Counted from the first letter of the stretch, positions 54,729-64,000 are shown. The stretch is DNA of 64,000 nt from Bombella mellum (GCF_014048465.1 NZ_PDLY01000003.1:1-64000); one strand, 5' to 3'. Notes: generated by a model not told the origin, from the sequence alone. A program made the numbers and translations.

Positions 54729-55787
54729 TCAGCGGCGGAGGGTGGCAAGGCTGCGGATGCCTGCCCGGCTCATTTCCTGCAGAAGCTCCTGTTTCAGCCG
54801 TGTCAGAAGGCCGGGTCCCTCATAGATGAAGGCCGTGTAGACCTGCACGAGGTCCGCTCCCATCCTGAGCCGGTCGAGAACATCCCGCCCGGTCTCGATG
54901 CCCCCGGAGGAAATGAGGCAGAGGCGGCGGGCGTTGAGCTGGCTCACGAGTCCGAGCACGTCCCGTGCCCGTTCGGCCAGCGGTGCCCCAGAGAGGCCGC
55001 CCGTCTCTGCTTTGTGGGGGCTGCGGAGGCTCGTGGGGCGGGCCAGTGTCGTGTTCGTCAGGATGAGGCCGTCGGCTCCACCGTCAATGGCGGTCTGGAG
55101 GATGGGTGCATAGGCCCTGTCGCCAAGGTCGGGTGCCAGCTTGACCAGCAGCGGGGGCCGGTCGGGATGGGCGGTCTGGATGGCCTCCAGCAGGCGGCCC
55201 AGCATGTCCGCCGCCTGAAGGTCCCGGAGGCCGGGCGTGTTCGGTGAGGACAGGTTGATGGTGATGTAGCTGGCGTAGGACTTGGTCCGGCCCACCAGGG
55301 CGGGGTAATCGACAAGAGGGTCGGCATCCGTCTTGTTGATGCCCAGATTGATGCCCAGCGGTGCGCTGGCAGGCTGGACGTGGCCCTTCCTGTCGGGGTG
55401 GAACAGCGGGGCCAGATTCTGGCAGAACCTGTCAATGCCACAGCTGTTGAAGCCCATGCGGTTGATGATGGCCCGGTCTTCGGTCAGCCGGAAGAGTCGG
55501 GGGCGAGGATTGCCGGACTGGGGACGGGGCGTGACCGTGCCGGTTTCCACGAAGCCGAATCCCAGGCTGGCCAGCCCCCGTACGGCACGGGCGTTCTTGT
55601 CAAAACCGGCCGCCAGACCGATCGGATTGGGAAAGGACATCCCCAGCACGTCGGTCCGCAGGGCCGAGTGATCGGGCCGTCCCCGCCCTGCGAGGCCATG
55701 GGCGATGCTGTGGATGGCAAGCTCATGTGCAGTTTCGGGATCAAGACGGCGCAGAAGCCATGTGGCTGTTTTTCCGATATCGAGCAT
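54729..55787 (-). CDS. pyrD: Dihydroorotate dehydrogenase (quinone), class 2
   Basis: 352 aa. The enzyme oxidises dihydroorotate to orotate with membrane quinone. The N-terminal amphipathic segment (ATWLLRRLDPETAHELAIHSIAHGL) is the class 2 membrane-binding hairpin. NPIGLAAGFDKNA, VETGTVTPRPQSGNPRPRLFRL, INRMGFNSCGID, INLSSPNTPGLRDLQ (catalytic Ser), LLVKLAPDL, LTNTTL and GGIETGRDVLDRLRMGADLVQVYTAFIYEGP (FMN site) are present. Confidence 0.96.
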   Translation of the reverse strand: MLDIGKTATWLLRRLDPETAHELAIHSIAHGLAGRGRPDHSALRTDVLGMSFPNPIGLAAGFDKNARAVRGLASLGFGFVETGTVTPRPQSGNPRPRLFRLTEDRAIINRMGFNSCGIDRFCQNLAPLFHPDRKGHVQPASAPLGINLGINKTDADPLVDYPALVGRTKSYASYITINLSSPNTPGLRDLQAADMLGRLLEAIQTAHPDRPPLLVKLAPDLGDRAYAPILQTAIDGGADGLILTNTTLARPTSLRSPHKAETGGLSGAPLAERARDVLGLVSQLNARRLCLISSGGIETGRDVLDRLRMGADLVQVYTAFIYEGPGLLTRLKQELLQEMSRAGIRSLATLRR

Positions 55788-55926
55788 TCACTCTTCCCTT
55801 ACTGGCGGTTAAAAAACCTTTCAGAACGCATGGCCCCTCTTGTCAAGGAAATTTGCGGTACTGTCGGCAGTGGTGCGCCGTGGCGATGAAGGATTATGAG
55901 ATGTCGAGACGTCAGGAGCAAGGATC

Positions 55927-56208
55927 ATGAGCTGGGATGAACTGTATCTGGAGACCTGCTGTCGGTCGGCCCTGCACCGGCTGGTGCTGAGTGGCGGGAC
56001 GGGCCGCCCGGTCGGGCCTCCGCCGGAAGGGCGGATGCCAGACTTCCGTGCCCCCCTGAAGGACCGATCCTGTCTGGTCCGGCTGGCCGAGATGGGGTTG
56101 GCCAGACAGAGGAAGGACGGCCGCTTCGAGATCACCCCGGATGGTGAGCGGCGGCATGAGCGGGAGATTCTGTCCATGCGGCGGGCACGCCGCCGCAGAC
56201 AGGGGTGA
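55927..56208 (+). CDS. Small winged-helix-like protein of unknown function
   Basis: 93 aa, basic. I do not recognise a named family. The segment [34 protein letters not shown] resembles the C-terminal part of a winged-helix domain (helix, then L-A-x-x-x-G-x-F-x-I-T-P-x-G). The tail RRARRRRQG is strongly basic, fitting nucleic-acid binding. GGAG... upstream is present (AGGAGCAAGGATC before ATG 55927). It lies 89 bases before dusB, in the same direction. Confidence 0.6.
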   Translation: MSWDELYLETCCRSALHRLVLSGGTGRPVGPPPEGRMPDFRAPLKDRSCLVRLAEMGLARQRKDGRFEITPDGERRHEREILSMRRARRRRQG

Positions 56209-56297
56209 GGCTGGCGGATGTTTGCTCTTTGGATGGCCGGTCGGTAAAATCCCCGCCCGATCCGCTCCACCGAAGACCTGACAGGTACCCGACATCC

Positions 56298-57347
56298 ATG
56301 CCACATCCGATTTCTCTGCCGCCCATCACTCTGGGCCCGGGCTGCGTGATTGATGACCCCGTCATCCTCGCCCCCATGTCCGGCGTCACGGACTTGCCTT
56401 TCCGCAGGCTGACCAGGGAGCTGGGAGCGGGGCTTGTCATTTCGGAGATGATCGCCTCCTGGGCGATGGTGCGGGAGAATGAGCGGACCCTGAGCATGGC
56501 CCGCAGTGCCGGGGCCGGTGGCGTCAATGCCGTCCAGCTGGCGGGGTGCGACCCGCAGGCCATGGGAGAGGCGGCGAAGATCGCCGTGGCGGGCGGTGCG
56601 GATGTCGTGGACATCAATTTCGGCTGTCCGGTGAAGAAGGTGGCGATCGGCCAGATGGCCGGATCGTCCCTCATGCGGGACGAGACTCTTGCCGCCCGCC
56701 TGCTGGAGGCGACGGTAAAAGCGGTGGACGTGCCCGTGACGCTGAAGATGAGGATGGGCTGGGACCATGAGAATCTCAATGCTCCTGCCCTGGCCCGCAT
56801 TGCCGAGGATGTCGGCATCCGCATGATCACGGTGCATGGGCGGACCCGCCAGATGTTCTACAATGGCCGGGCGGACTGGAAGTTCGTCCGCAGGGTCAAG
56901 GAGGCGGTGAGGCTTCCGGTGATCGTCAATGGTGACATCGTGAGCATGGCCTCGGCCCGTCAGGCCCTGGCGGATTCGGGGGCGGACGGCATCATGGTGG
57001 GGAGGGGGTGCTACGGGCGGCCCTGGTTCCTCGCCCAGCTGACCCAGTCCCTGCGGAGTGGCGTGGACGTGCCGGACCCTGATCTCGCAACGGAGAAAGA
57101 GATCGTCCTGAAGCATTATCACATGATGATGGACCATTTCGGGGAGCGGCCGGGGCTGCGCCTCGCCCGCAAGCATGTCTCCTGGTATTCCGCCGGTCTT
57201 CCGGGGTCGGCGGCCTTCCGGGCGGAGGTGAACCGGCTGGATTCCGCTCCTGCCGTCATCACCCTGCTGGAGCGGTTCTATGATGACGCCATCGCGGCCG
57301 GTATCGTGCGTGACCGTGAAGCTGCCCTTGCCCGGCATGTGGCGTGA
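56298..57347 (+). CDS. dusB: tRNA-dihydrouridine synthase DusB
   Basis: 349 aa from ATG 56298. FMN-dependent reduction of uridine in the D loop of t[21 protein letters not shown] is the N-terminal barrel, [40 protein letters not shown] includes the active-site Cys (GCP), [18 protein letters not shown] and [15 protein letters not shown] and [17 protein letters not shown] follow. It heads the Ntr gene group in Alphaproteobacteria; here it overlaps the degenerate NtrC gene (TGATG). Confidence 0.95.
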   Translation: MPHPISLPPITLGPGCVIDDPVILAPMSGVTDLPFRRLTRELGAGLVISEMIASWAMVRENERTLSMARSAGAGGVNAVQLAGCDPQAMGEAAKIAVAGGADVVDINFGCPVKKVAIGQMAGSSLMRDETLAARLLEATVKAVDVPVTLKMRMGWDHENLNAPALARIAEDVGIRMITVHGRTRQMFYNGRADWKFVRRVKEAVRLPVIVNGDIVSMASARQALADSGADGIMVGRGCYGRPWFLAQLTQSLRSGVDVPDPDLATEKEIVLKHYHMMMDHFGERPGLRLARKHVSWYSAGLPGSAAFRAEVNRLDSAPAVITLLERFYDDAIAAGIVRDREAALARHVA

Positions 57348-58087
57348 TGGGCGAGCAGACGGCCCGTGAGGTCCGGGCCATGCGGCCCCTCTTTCTTTAT
57401 GGTGCCAGCTCGCAGGAGCGGCTGGATGTGGCCCAGAGGATTCACGCCCACAGCCCGTGCTCCGGGGGAGCGTTCGTCGTTGCGGGGCTGACGGCCGTTC
57501 CCCGTGCCCTGCGGGAAGAGCGGCTCTTTGGTACGGCAGGCAATGGCTGGCTGGAGCAGGCCCGGGGCGGCACGCTCCTGCTGGATGAGCTGGACTGTCT
57601 GTGCCCGGAGCTTCAGAGGCGTTTTGCCGCATTTCTGGCGCACAGGTCCCAGGCGAGGCGGGAGGAAACGGTGCGTGTCGTCGTGGCCAGCCGCCATGAT
57701 CAGGCCACCCTGCTGCGGCATGGTGAGCTGGAAGACGGGCTGAAACACTGGCTGGCGTCTCTCCCGGCGGCACAATGCCTCGGGCCGGAGCGGCTGCGGG
57801 CCGTCCGTGCCCTGTCCGGTGACCGGAGCGGAGGACTTGCGGCCATGTTCGAGCCTGTCATGCGGAGCTATGTGCGGGCCGGACTGGAGGCGGGGAGCTG
57901 CAACCTGCATGGCAGCGTGGTGGGAGCCGTGGAGCGGCCTCTCATTGCGATGGCCCTGCAGCATACGGGTGGCAACCAGCTGCGGGCCGCTTCCCTGCTG
58001 GGGCTGAACCGCAACACGCTGCGCAAGCGCATAAAGGAATTGCACATTGCGGTTCCCCGGTCCGGTTCCCGGTCAGGGGATCGCTGA
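57347..58087 (+). CDS. Degenerate NtrC-like protein: eroded AAA+ core plus Fis-type HTH
   Basis: 246 aa. The position after dusB and before ntrY is where ntrB-ntrC normally lie. PLFLYGASSQERLDVAQRIHAHS aligns with the NtrC Walker A region, but the G-x-G-K is lost (GASSQERLD). EERLFGTAGNGWLEQARGGTLLLDELDCLCPELQRRF retains a Walker B-like LLLDELD yet replaces the GAFTGA loop that contacts sigma-54. No receiver domain precedes it. The C-terminal helix-turn-helix VERPLIAMALQHTGGNQLRAASLLGLNRNTLRKRIKEL is well kept. It is unlikely to hydrolyse ATP or activate sigma-54 but may bind DNA. An intact frame of 246 codons suggests selection. Confidence 0.8.
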   Translation: MGEQTAREVRAMRPLFLYGASSQERLDVAQRIHAHSPCSGGAFVVAGLTAVPRALREERLFGTAGNGWLEQARGGTLLLDELDCLCPELQRRFAAFLAHRSQARREETVRVVVASRHDQATLLRHGELEDGLKHWLASLPAAQCLGPERLRAVRALSGDRSGGLAAMFEPVMRSYVRAGLEAGSCNLHGSVVGAVERPLIAMALQHTGGNQLRAASLLGLNRNTLRKRIKELHIAVPRSGSRSGDR

Positions 58088-58101
58088 AAGGGGGCGGTAT
58101 C

Positions 58102-60462
58102 GTGATGATCAGACGACTTGCCGCCAGGGTGCGTGCGTTTCTCGGGAGACTGACCAGCCCGGATGGCGTGGTGATCCTGACGGTCATTGCGCTTGTCCTG
58201 ACATTCGTGACCTTCATCGTGCTGGCGGGCGGGGTGTCCCTTGCCCGGGTGCCACGGGCGCAGGCCCTGCTGTTCCTGCTGGATTTCATCACGATCATGC
58301 TCATCGGGGCGGCGGCCGTGAGGCAGATCGGCCGTATGCTGGCCGAGCGGCGCATGGGGCAGGCAGGGGCACGGCTGCACAGCCAGCTCGTCATGCTCTT
58401 TGGCGTGGTGGCGGTGGCCCCCACCCTGATGGTGGGTGCCCTGTCAGCCCTGTTCTTCCATTATGGTGTGGAAATCTGGTTCTCGAACCGGGTCAACACG
58501 GCCCTGAGCGAGGCCCGCTCCGTGGCGGCGGGCTATCTGCGGGAGCATAACGAGAATACGAGGACGGAAGCCTTCGCTCTGGCCAACACGCTCCTGACGG
58601 TCCAGAATGACGAGATGTTCGCCCACGGGACGGACCTCTTCCATGACCAGTCCCGTCTTCAGGCCCTTCTGGAAGATGAGGTGACCGAGCGTGGGCTGAA
58701 TGATGCGATCATCTTCAATCCGATCACCTACAAGATCATCGCCACCGGCGGTCTCCTGGCCATCCGGGCGGGAGACCCGGAGAAGGAGCTGCCGCCCCGG
58801 TCCGTCGCCGCCATGGCCCGGACGGGTGAGGTCGTGCTGCTGGACCAGCCGGAGGCGCAGGTGGTGCGGGGTGTGGTCTCGCTGGGCGGAAATTCCGGCC
58901 TCATGCTGGTCATCACCCGGCCGGTGGACCCCGAAATCCTTCATCACATGACCCGGACGAACACGCTGGTGCAGGATTACCAGCGGATGCTCAACAACCG
59001 TGGCAAGACACAGCTGACGCTTGTCGTGCTTCTTGCCCTGATGGGCCTGCTGGTGCTGGCGGTGGGGATGCTCAGCGGTCTGTCCCAGGCAAATCGCATC
59101 ACCCGGCCGCTCAGCCTGCTGATCCGGGCGGCCCGCCGCATTTCCAGAGGTGACCTGACGGCCCGTGTCCCGGTGGAAAGCCGTGGGAACCGTGAGGATG
59201 AGCTGGTGGCCCTGTCCCGTGCCTTCAACCTGATGGCCAGCCAGCTGGCCAGCCAGCGGTCCGAGCTGATGATGGCCTATGACCAGATCGATGAACGCCG
59301 CCGCTTCACGGAGACCGTCCTGGCCGGCGTGTCCGCCGGGGTGATCGGGCTGGATCACGACCAGAATGTCGAGCTGCCCAACCGGGCCGCCTCCTTCATT
59401 CTCCAGCGTGATCTGGAGCAGGCCAAGGGGTGTCCCCTTGCCGATCACGTGCCGGAATTTGCGGCACTTCTGCGGGCCGTGAGGGAGCATCCCGAGAAGG
59501 AGCATGGGGCGGAGATACAGATCGACACGGAGGGAGCCCGTGCGCCGGGCGGTCCGGGCAGTGGTGGCGGGGCCGGAGCGGGCCGGACCCTGCTCGTCTG
59601 TGCTGTGGCGGACCAGAACGCCCATGAGGACAGGGGCGGCTATGTCGTCACCTTCGATGACATCACCCTCCTTCAGGTGGCGCAGCGCAAGGCGGCCTGG
59701 GCCGACGTGGCCCGCCGCATTGCCCATGAGATCAAGAATCCCCTGACCCCCATCCAGCTGGCGGCAGAACGGCTGAGGCGGCGTTTCCGCAAGGAGATCG
59801 CCAGAGATCCGGAGATTTACGACCAGCTCATCAGCACGATCGTGCGGCAGGTCGGGGACATCGGCCGCATGGTGGACGAGTTCTCGTCATTCGCCCGGAT
59901 GCCAAGGCCGGAAATGGCCGAGCATGACCTCGTACGCCTGTGTCGGGATGCCCTGTTCCTCCAGCAGAACGCCCATCCGGAGATTGCCTACCGGCTGGAT
60001 GTTCCGGCTGGCGGGCCGGTCATGGTACGGTGCGATCATCGCCTGATTGGTCAGTCCCTGATCAATCTGCTACAGAATGCGGCGGATGCCATTCTCATGA
60101 CAGGACGTCATGTCACGGAGGGTCGGCCCGTGGTGGGCTGGATCGTCCTCAGCTTGACGCTCGAGGATGGAGCGGCAATCATTGGCGTGGCGGACAATGG
60201 TGTGGGTCTGCCTGCCGGAGAGCATCAGCGTCTGACCGAGCCTTACGTGACCCACAAGGAAAAGGGGACGGGGCTGGGGCTGGCCATCGTGCACCGGGCA
60301 ATGGAGGCCCATCAGGGACGGCTGCATCTGCGTTCCCTGACAGAGGAGGAACGGCAGGCGTTTGCCGCTACTTGGGACAAGGGGACAGCTGGCACATTGG
60401 TTTCATTGAGTTTCCCGCTGCCGGACGGGCGTCCGGCGGCAGAGGGCGTGAGCGGATCATGA
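58102..60462 (+). CDS. ntrY: Nitrogen-regulation sensor histidine kinase NtrY
   Basis: 786 aa from GTG 58102 (ATG 58105 possible). Three N-terminal membrane segments (ILTVIALVLTFVTFIVLAGGVSL; ALLFLLDFITIMLIGAAAV; LVMLFGVVAVAPTLMVGALSALFF), an extracytoplasmic region, a further TM (LTLVVLLALMGLLVLAVGML), HAMP (RITRPLSLLIRAARRIS), PAS-like region, H-box AHEIKNPLTPIQLAAERLRRRF (H542) and ATPase motifs NLLQNAADAI, VADNGVGLP and GTGLGLAIVHR. It phosphorylates NtrX. It lies 14 bases after the NtrC-like gene. Confidence 0.94.
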   Translation: MMIRRLAARVRAFLGRLTSPDGVVILTVIALVLTFVTFIVLAGGVSLARVPRAQALLFLLDFITIMLIGAAAVRQIGRMLAERRMGQAGARLHSQLVMLFGVVAVAPTLMVGALSALFFHYGVEIWFSNRVNTALSEARSVAAGYLREHNENTRTEAFALANTLLTVQNDEMFAHGTDLFHDQSRLQALLEDEVTERGLNDAIIFNPITYKIIATGGLLAIRAGDPEKELPPRSVAAMARTGEVVLLDQPEAQVVRGVVSLGGNSGLMLVITRPVDPEILHHMTRTNTLVQDYQRMLNNRGKTQLTLVVLLALMGLLVLAVGMLSGLSQANRITRPLSLLIRAARRISRGDLTARVPVESRGNREDELVALSRAFNLMASQLASQRSELMMAYDQIDERRRFTETVLAGVSAGVIGLDHDQNVELPNRAASFILQRDLEQAKGCPLADHVPEFAALLRAVREHPEKEHGAEIQIDTEGARAPGGPGSGGGAGAGRTLLVCAVADQNAHEDRGGYVVTFDDITLLQVAQRKAAWADVARRIAHEIKNPLTPIQLAAERLRRRFRKEIARDPEIYDQLISTIVRQVGDIGRMVDEFSSFARMPRPEMAEHDLVRLCRDALFLQQNAHPEIAYRLDVPAGGPVMVRCDHRLIGQSLINLLQNAADAILMTGRHVTEGRPVVGWIVLSLTLEDGAAIIGVADNGVGLPAGEHQRLTEPYVTHKEKGTGLGLAIVHRAMEAHQGRLHLRSLTEEERQAFAATWDKGTAGTLVSLSFPLPDGRPAAEGVSGS

Positions 60463-60471
60463 AGGTATCCC

Positions 60472-61899
60472 ATGGAGCATGAAATTCTGATCGTTGATGA
60501 CGAGCCGGATATCCGCTTCCTGCTGGCCGGGATTCTGGAGGATGACGGCTACGTCACCCGGAGTGCCGCAGAGTCCGACGAGGCCATTCGTGCCTTCCGG
60601 GAGAGCCGTCCCTCGCTCGTCATACTGGACATCTGGCTCCAGAACTCCCGTCTGGACGGCATGGCCCTGCTGCGCCTGTTCCGGGAGGAGCAGCCGGACG
60701 TGCCAGTCATCATGATCTCCGGTCATGGGACGATCGAGACGGCGGTGTCCAGCCTGCATCAGGGGGCCTATGATTTTCTGGAGAAGCCGTTCCAGTCCGA
60801 CCGTCTTCTGGTCATTGTCCGCCGTGCGCTGGAGGCGGCACGGCTGCGCAAGGAGAATGCCGAGCTGCGCCTGAGGGCGGGAGAGCAGAGCACCCTCATG
60901 GGCAGCAGTGCGCTCGTCAATGCGCTGCGGGGGCAGATCAGCCGGGTGGCTCCCACCAATTCCCGGGTGCTGATCACCGGTCCTGCCGGGGCGGGCAAGG
61001 AAGTGGTCGCACGGCTGATTCATGCGGAATCCAAGAGGGCGGAAGGCCCTTTCGTGGTGCTGAACTGTGCCGCTCTGGCTCCCGACCATCTCGAGGAGGA
61101 GCTTTTCGGGGTCGAGGGCACGGATGACCAGCCGGGCCGTCCCGGGCTGCTGGAGCGTGCCCACAAGGGCACCCTGCTTCTGGATGAAGTGGCCGACATG
61201 CCGCTGGAAACACAGGGCAAGATCGTGCGGGCCTTGCAGGTCAACACGTTCGAACGTCTGGGGGGCAGGCACAGCGTCAAGGTGGATGTCCGTGTCCTGG
61301 CCACCACCAGTCGTGACCTCCAGGCCGAGATCGCCAGACGTCGCTTCCGGGAAGACCTGTATTACCGGCTGGCGGTCGTGCCCCTTCAGGTGCCGGCCCT
61401 TTCGGAGCGTCCCGAGGACATCCCGGTCATGGCCCAGCATTTTCTGGAGAGCTGCGCCCGGTCCTCCGGCCTGCCGGTCCGGACGCTTGCCGTCGATGCG
61501 CTGGCCTGTCTCCAGACCTATGAATGGCCGGGGAATGTCCGGGAGCTGCGGAACCTGATGGAACGGATGCTCATTCTGGCCCCCAGCGGGGATGGGGACG
61601 GGCAGAATGTCATCCGGGCGGACATGCTGCCGGAAGTCGTGCGGGAGGGGGCACCCTCCATGACATGCCTGACCCCAGATGCCGACGTGATGAGCCTGCC
61701 CCTGCGGGAGGCTCGGGACCAGTTCGAGACGCAGTATCTTCAGGTCCAGCTGATGCGCTTCGGTGGCAACATCAGCCGGACGGCGAATTTCGTCTGCATG
61801 GAGCGGAGTGCCCTGCACCGTAAGCTCAAGCAGCTTGGCGTGACGCAGGAAGACCGTTCCACGGCCCTTTCGGGGCGTGACGGGCAGGATGGAAAGTGA
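60472..61899 (+). CDS. ntrX: Response regulator NtrX
   Basis: 475 aa. Receiver domain (residues 1-120) with [21 protein letters not shown], phosphoacceptor D53 in VILDIWL and the Lys of FLEKPFQSD. Central AAA+ domain with Walker [18 protein letters not shown] and Walker [25 protein letters not shown] replaces the sigma-54-contacting GAFTGA loop, as is usual for NtrX. A Fis-type HTH ends the protein ([26 protein letters not shown]). It follows ntrY by nine bases, with hfq downstream. Confidence 0.94.
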   Translation: MEHEILIVDDEPDIRFLLAGILEDDGYVTRSAAESDEAIRAFRESRPSLVILDIWLQNSRLDGMALLRLFREEQPDVPVIMISGHGTIETAVSSLHQGAYDFLEKPFQSDRLLVIVRRALEAARLRKENAELRLRAGEQSTLMGSSALVNALRGQISRVAPTNSRVLITGPAGAGKEVVARLIHAESKRAEGPFVVLNCAALAPDHLEEELFGVEGTDDQPGRPGLLERAHKGTLLLDEVADMPLETQGKIVRALQVNTFERLGGRHSVKVDVRVLATTSRDLQAEIARRRFREDLYYRLAVVPLQVPALSERPEDIPVMAQHFLESCARSSGLPVRTLAVDALACLQTYEWPGNVRELRNLMERMLILAPSGDGDGQNVIRADMLPEVVREGAPSMTCLTPDADVMSLPLREARDQFETQYLQVQLMRFGGNISRTANFVCMERSALHRKLKQLGVTQEDRSTALSGRDGQDGK

Positions 61900-61910
61900 T
61901 GAGGGAAGCC

Positions 61911-62138
61911 ATGTCGGAACAGACGGAACGTGACGTGCAGGAGCAGTTCCTGGCCCATGTGCAGCAGCGGGAAGAGCCGGTGACGGTCTTTCTGGTCAAC
62001 GGGGTCAAGCTCCAGGGGGTCATCACACGGTTTGATGCCCATAGCGTGCTGCTCCGCCGGGACGGGCATGTGCAGCTCGTCTACAAACATGCCGTCAGCA
62101 CCATCATGCCCGTGGCGGCCCTGTCGGACCTGTCCTGA
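61911..62138 (+). CDS. hfq: RNA chaperone Hfq
   Basis: 75 aa from ATG 61911 ([14 protein letters not shown]); ATG 61899 overlapping the ntrX stop is possible. The Sm1 and Sm2 motifs are clear: [44 protein letters not shown], with KHAVST equivalent to the conserved YKHAIST. The protein forms hexamers that pair small RNAs with mRNAs. ntrYX-hfq-hflX is a conserved order in this class. Confidence 0.95.
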   Translation: MSEQTERDVQEQFLAHVQQREEPVTVFLVNGVKLQGVITRFDAHSVLLRRDGHVQLVYKHAVSTIMPVAALSDLS

Positions 62139-62252
62139 CACGTCTTTCCCGCCCTGCCGTGTGGGGGTGCTTGTGCCCCGCTGGTCTCCGCCCCATATGA
62201 GGCGGGCCTGAAGAAGGCCGATACAGGATTTTGAAGACAGGATGTTCCGGAT

Positions 62253-63575
62253 TTGAGACGTCAGCCCAAGGAAACCGCCCGCAAGCCCACACTCGCCGCC
62301 GTCATTCTCCCTGCGGAGAAGCAGGCCTTCGCTGAAGGCCGGGCTGCGGAAGCCCGGCTTGAGGAGGCGGTGGGTCTGGCGGCCTCCATCGGGCTGGAGA
62401 TCGTCCATACGGCCATCTATCCGCTGCGGACGAAGCGTCCGGCGACCCTCCTCGGTGCGGGACAGCTGGAGGAGCTGACGGAGATCGTCAGGGCGGAGTC
62501 CGTGGGCGTGGTGGTGGTTGATGCCCGTCTTTCGCCTGCCCAGCAGCGCAATCTGGAAAAAGAGATGGGCTGCAAGGTGGTGGACCGGACCGGCCTGATT
62601 CTGGACATTTTCGGAGCCAGAGCCGCCACACGGGAAGGTGTGCTGCAGGTGGAGCTGGCGCATCTGGAATATCAGCGGTCCCGTCTCGTCCGGCTCTGGA
62701 CGCATCTTGAGCGGCAGCGTGGTGGGTTCGGCTTCCTTGGCGGCCCGGGTGAAACGCAGATCGAGGCGGACAGGCGGATGTTGGATGAACGTCTGGTCAA
62801 GCTGCGGAAGGAGCTGGAACAGGTCCGCCGGACCCGTGGCCTGCACCGTCATGCCCGCCGCAAGGTTCCGTTCCCGGTCGTGGCTCTGGTGGGTTACACC
62901 AATGCGGGAAAATCCACCCTGTTCAACCGGATCACCGGGGCGGGTGTCCATGCGCAGGACCAGCTCTTCGCCACGCTGGACCCGACCATGCGGAACCTGA
63001 CCCTGCCTTCAGGCCGCCGGGTCATCCTGTCCGACACGGTGGGATTCATCAGCGACCTGCCGACCGAGCTGATCGCCGCCTTCCGGGCGACGCTGGAAGA
63101 GGTGGCGGAGGCGGACATCATCCTGCATGTGCGTGATGTCGCCCATCCGGACAGTGCCTCCCAGCGGGAGGACGTGCTGTCCGTTCTGGGTGACATGACG
63201 GCCGACGGGATGCTGGATGAGGCGTGGCCGGAACGGACGATCGAGGTACTGAACAAGGCTGATCTTCTGGGCGGTACGGAAGCCGTGCCCCGCCGTGAGG
63301 GCAGCGTGGCCGTTTCCGCCCTGACGGGGGAAGGGCTGCCGGACCTCATGGAGGTTCTGGATGCTTTCATGACACGGTCCATGAAGCAGTTTTCGGTGCA
63401 GGTTCCTGTCGCGGATGGGGCCGCACTGGCATGGCTGCATGAGCATGGGGAGGTGATGGAACGGCTGGATGATGAGGAGAGGCTGGATCTTCGGGTCCGT
63501 CTGTTCCCGGCGGACCAGCAGCGTTTTGTCCGACAGTTTCCGGCCCTGGCCCTCATGCCGGAACAGGACGGCTGA
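62253..63575 (+). CDS. hflX: Ribosome-associated GTPase HflX
   Basis: 440 aa from TTG 62253 (the longest start; no good SD is placed for it). N-terminal HflX domain (RPATLLGAGQLEELTEIVRAESVGVVVVDARLSPAQQRNLEKEMGCKVVDRTGLILDIFGARA), helical linker GGFGFLGGPGETQIEADRRML, then the G domain with G1 ALVGYTNAGKSTLFNRIT, G2 DQLFATLDPT, G3 LSDTVGFISDLP and G4 LNKADLL. It splits stalled ribosomes, especially after stress. It follows hfq as usual. Confidence 0.95.
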   Translation: MRRQPKETARKPTLAAVILPAEKQAFAEGRAAEARLEEAVGLAASIGLEIVHTAIYPLRTKRPATLLGAGQLEELTEIVRAESVGVVVVDARLSPAQQRNLEKEMGCKVVDRTGLILDIFGARAATREGVLQVELAHLEYQRSRLVRLWTHLERQRGGFGFLGGPGETQIEADRRMLDERLVKLRKELEQVRRTRGLHRHARRKVPFPVVALVGYTNAGKSTLFNRITGAGVHAQDQLFATLDPTMRNLTLPSGRRVILSDTVGFISDLPTELIAAFRATLEEVAEADIILHVRDVAHPDSASQREDVLSVLGDMTADGMLDEAWPERTIEVLNKADLLGGTEAVPRREGSVAVSALTGEGLPDLMEVLDAFMTRSMKQFSVQVPVADGAALAWLHEHGEVMERLDDEERLDLRVRLFPADQQRFVRQFPALALMPEQDG

Positions 63576-63580
63576 TCATG

Positions 63581-63614
63581 AAAAACCCCGGCGAGGTCAT
63601 CCTGCCGGGGTTTT
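63581..63614. terminator. Bidirectional terminator after hflX
   Basis: AAAAACCCCGGC (63581-63592) / GCCGGGGTTTT (63604-63614), 11-base loop. It separates hflX from the convergent SulP gene. Confidence 0.94.
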
Positions 63615-63643
63615 CCGTATCCGGGCTACCGGTCGGGCCTTCT

Positions 63644-64000
63644 TCAGATGGTGAAGGCCTTTTCATCGGACTGCTCGGTGAGGATGCCATGCTGGGCATG
63701 GTCCAGCCCGCAGACGGTCACCTCCTTGCCGTGCTTGCGGAATTTCTCGACAATCTTCTCCAGGGCCTGCACGGCCGTGATGTCCCAGAAGCGGGCGTGG
63801 GAGAGGTCCAGCGTCACCCGGTGGGCATGGGTGGTGTAGGTCATGGCCTCGGCCATCAGGTCTGCTGAGGCAAAGAATATCTGACCCTGTATATGGTAGG
63901 TCAGTATGTCATGCTCTTCCGTGGAGCGGACCTGCACCAGCCGGGCTGTATGCCATGCAAAGAACAGGCCGGAGAGCAGGACGCCCACGAGCACGCCAGC
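63644..64000 (-). CDS. SulP-type anion transporter, C-terminal fragment with STAS domain (cut by window edge)
   Basis: The frame is open to the end of the window, so only about the last 118 residues are visible. The hydrophobic segment GVLVGVLLSGLFFAWHTARLVQV is the last membrane span. It is followed by a STAS domain: EEHDILTYHIQGQIFFASADLMAEAMTY, LDLSHARFWDITAVQALEKIVEKFRKHGKEVTVCGL, the usual position of the conserved DxT/S motif being WDITAVQ. This arrangement is typical of SulP sulfate/bicarbonate transporters. Substrate unknown. Confidence 0.8.
   Translation of the reverse strand, partial: AGVLVGVLLSGLFFAWHTARLVQVRSTEEHDILTYHIQGQIFFASADLMAEAMTYTTHAHRVTLDLSHARFWDITAVQALEKIVEKFRKHGKEVTVCGLDHAQHGILTEQSDEKAFTI

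Noticed and set aside
55821-57773. 650-codon open frame antisense to dusB
   Set aside because: Same cause; Pro/Arg/His-rich translation without domain features, opposite genuine genes.
57347-58087. Intact NtrC
   Set aside because: Too short at 246 aa; receiver, Walker A lysine and GAFTGA are missing.

Overview
The window is a 64 kb chromosomal segment of a GC-rich alphaproteobacterium. Gene content and order (ClpS/ClpA, TIGR02300/FYDLN protein, ChvI-ChvG followed by rapZ, dusB-ntrYX-hfq-hflX, metF behind a fused ArsR/methyltransferase regulator) and the two sugar porters suggest an acetic acid bacterium (Acetobacteraceae). Genus and species are not determined. No rRNA, insertion sequence, prophage or plasmid gene was seen.

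Left end (1-5660): the 3' part of an initiator tRNA-Met, then a complete type II-C CRISPR-Cas locus. The array has 14 repeats and 13 spacers of exactly 30 bp. cas2, cas1 and a compact cas9 (1053 aa) lie on the minus strand and point at the array. A tracrRNA can be read directly on the plus strand just upstream of cas9: one anti-repeat, three hairpins and a promoter placed so that transcription would begin at the first anti-repeat base. Each repeat ends in an extended -10 motif, as in the repeat-internal promoters of Neisseria and Campylobacter II-C arrays.

5.6-24.5 kb is mostly housekeeping: a DUF1460 protein and a class II cyclic-nucleotide phosphodiesterase, a DUF3465 protein, clpA/clpS, a D,D-carboxypeptidase, map, ggt, the 4.5S SRP RNA, dnaX-ybaB-recR-SDR, a UbiC-like secreted protein, the FYDLN protein, and aroA-cmk-rpsA ending at a strong terminator.

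24.7-32.2 kb holds three tandem genes for large, unusual glycosyltransferases (1129, 1006 and 341 aa). The first has two GT domains and a duplicated C-terminal module; the second has N-terminal repeats plus a GT-A and a GT-B domain; the third is a CgeB-like GT. This is the least explained block and may build an uncharacterised surface glycan or protein-linked glycan. A separate GT2/GT92-like gene sits beside pyrD (53.2 kb) and a GT9 gene beside grpE (43.7 kb).

32.2-45.3 kb: an M16 peptidase, a small membrane protein overlapping an MliC-like protein, divergent metE and [ArsR-methyltransferase]-metF around a perfect palindrome carrying a -10 box on both strands, then thrS-infC and grpE. infC may start at a rare AUA codon.

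45.7-64 kb: ChvI/ChvG, RapZ and a Zur-like regulator (no hprK or PTS genes here), two paralogous sugar porters, pyrD, dusB, a degenerate NtrC (no receiver, no Walker A, no GAFTGA), then NtrY-NtrX-Hfq-HflX and the C-terminal end of a probable SulP transporter cut by the window edge.
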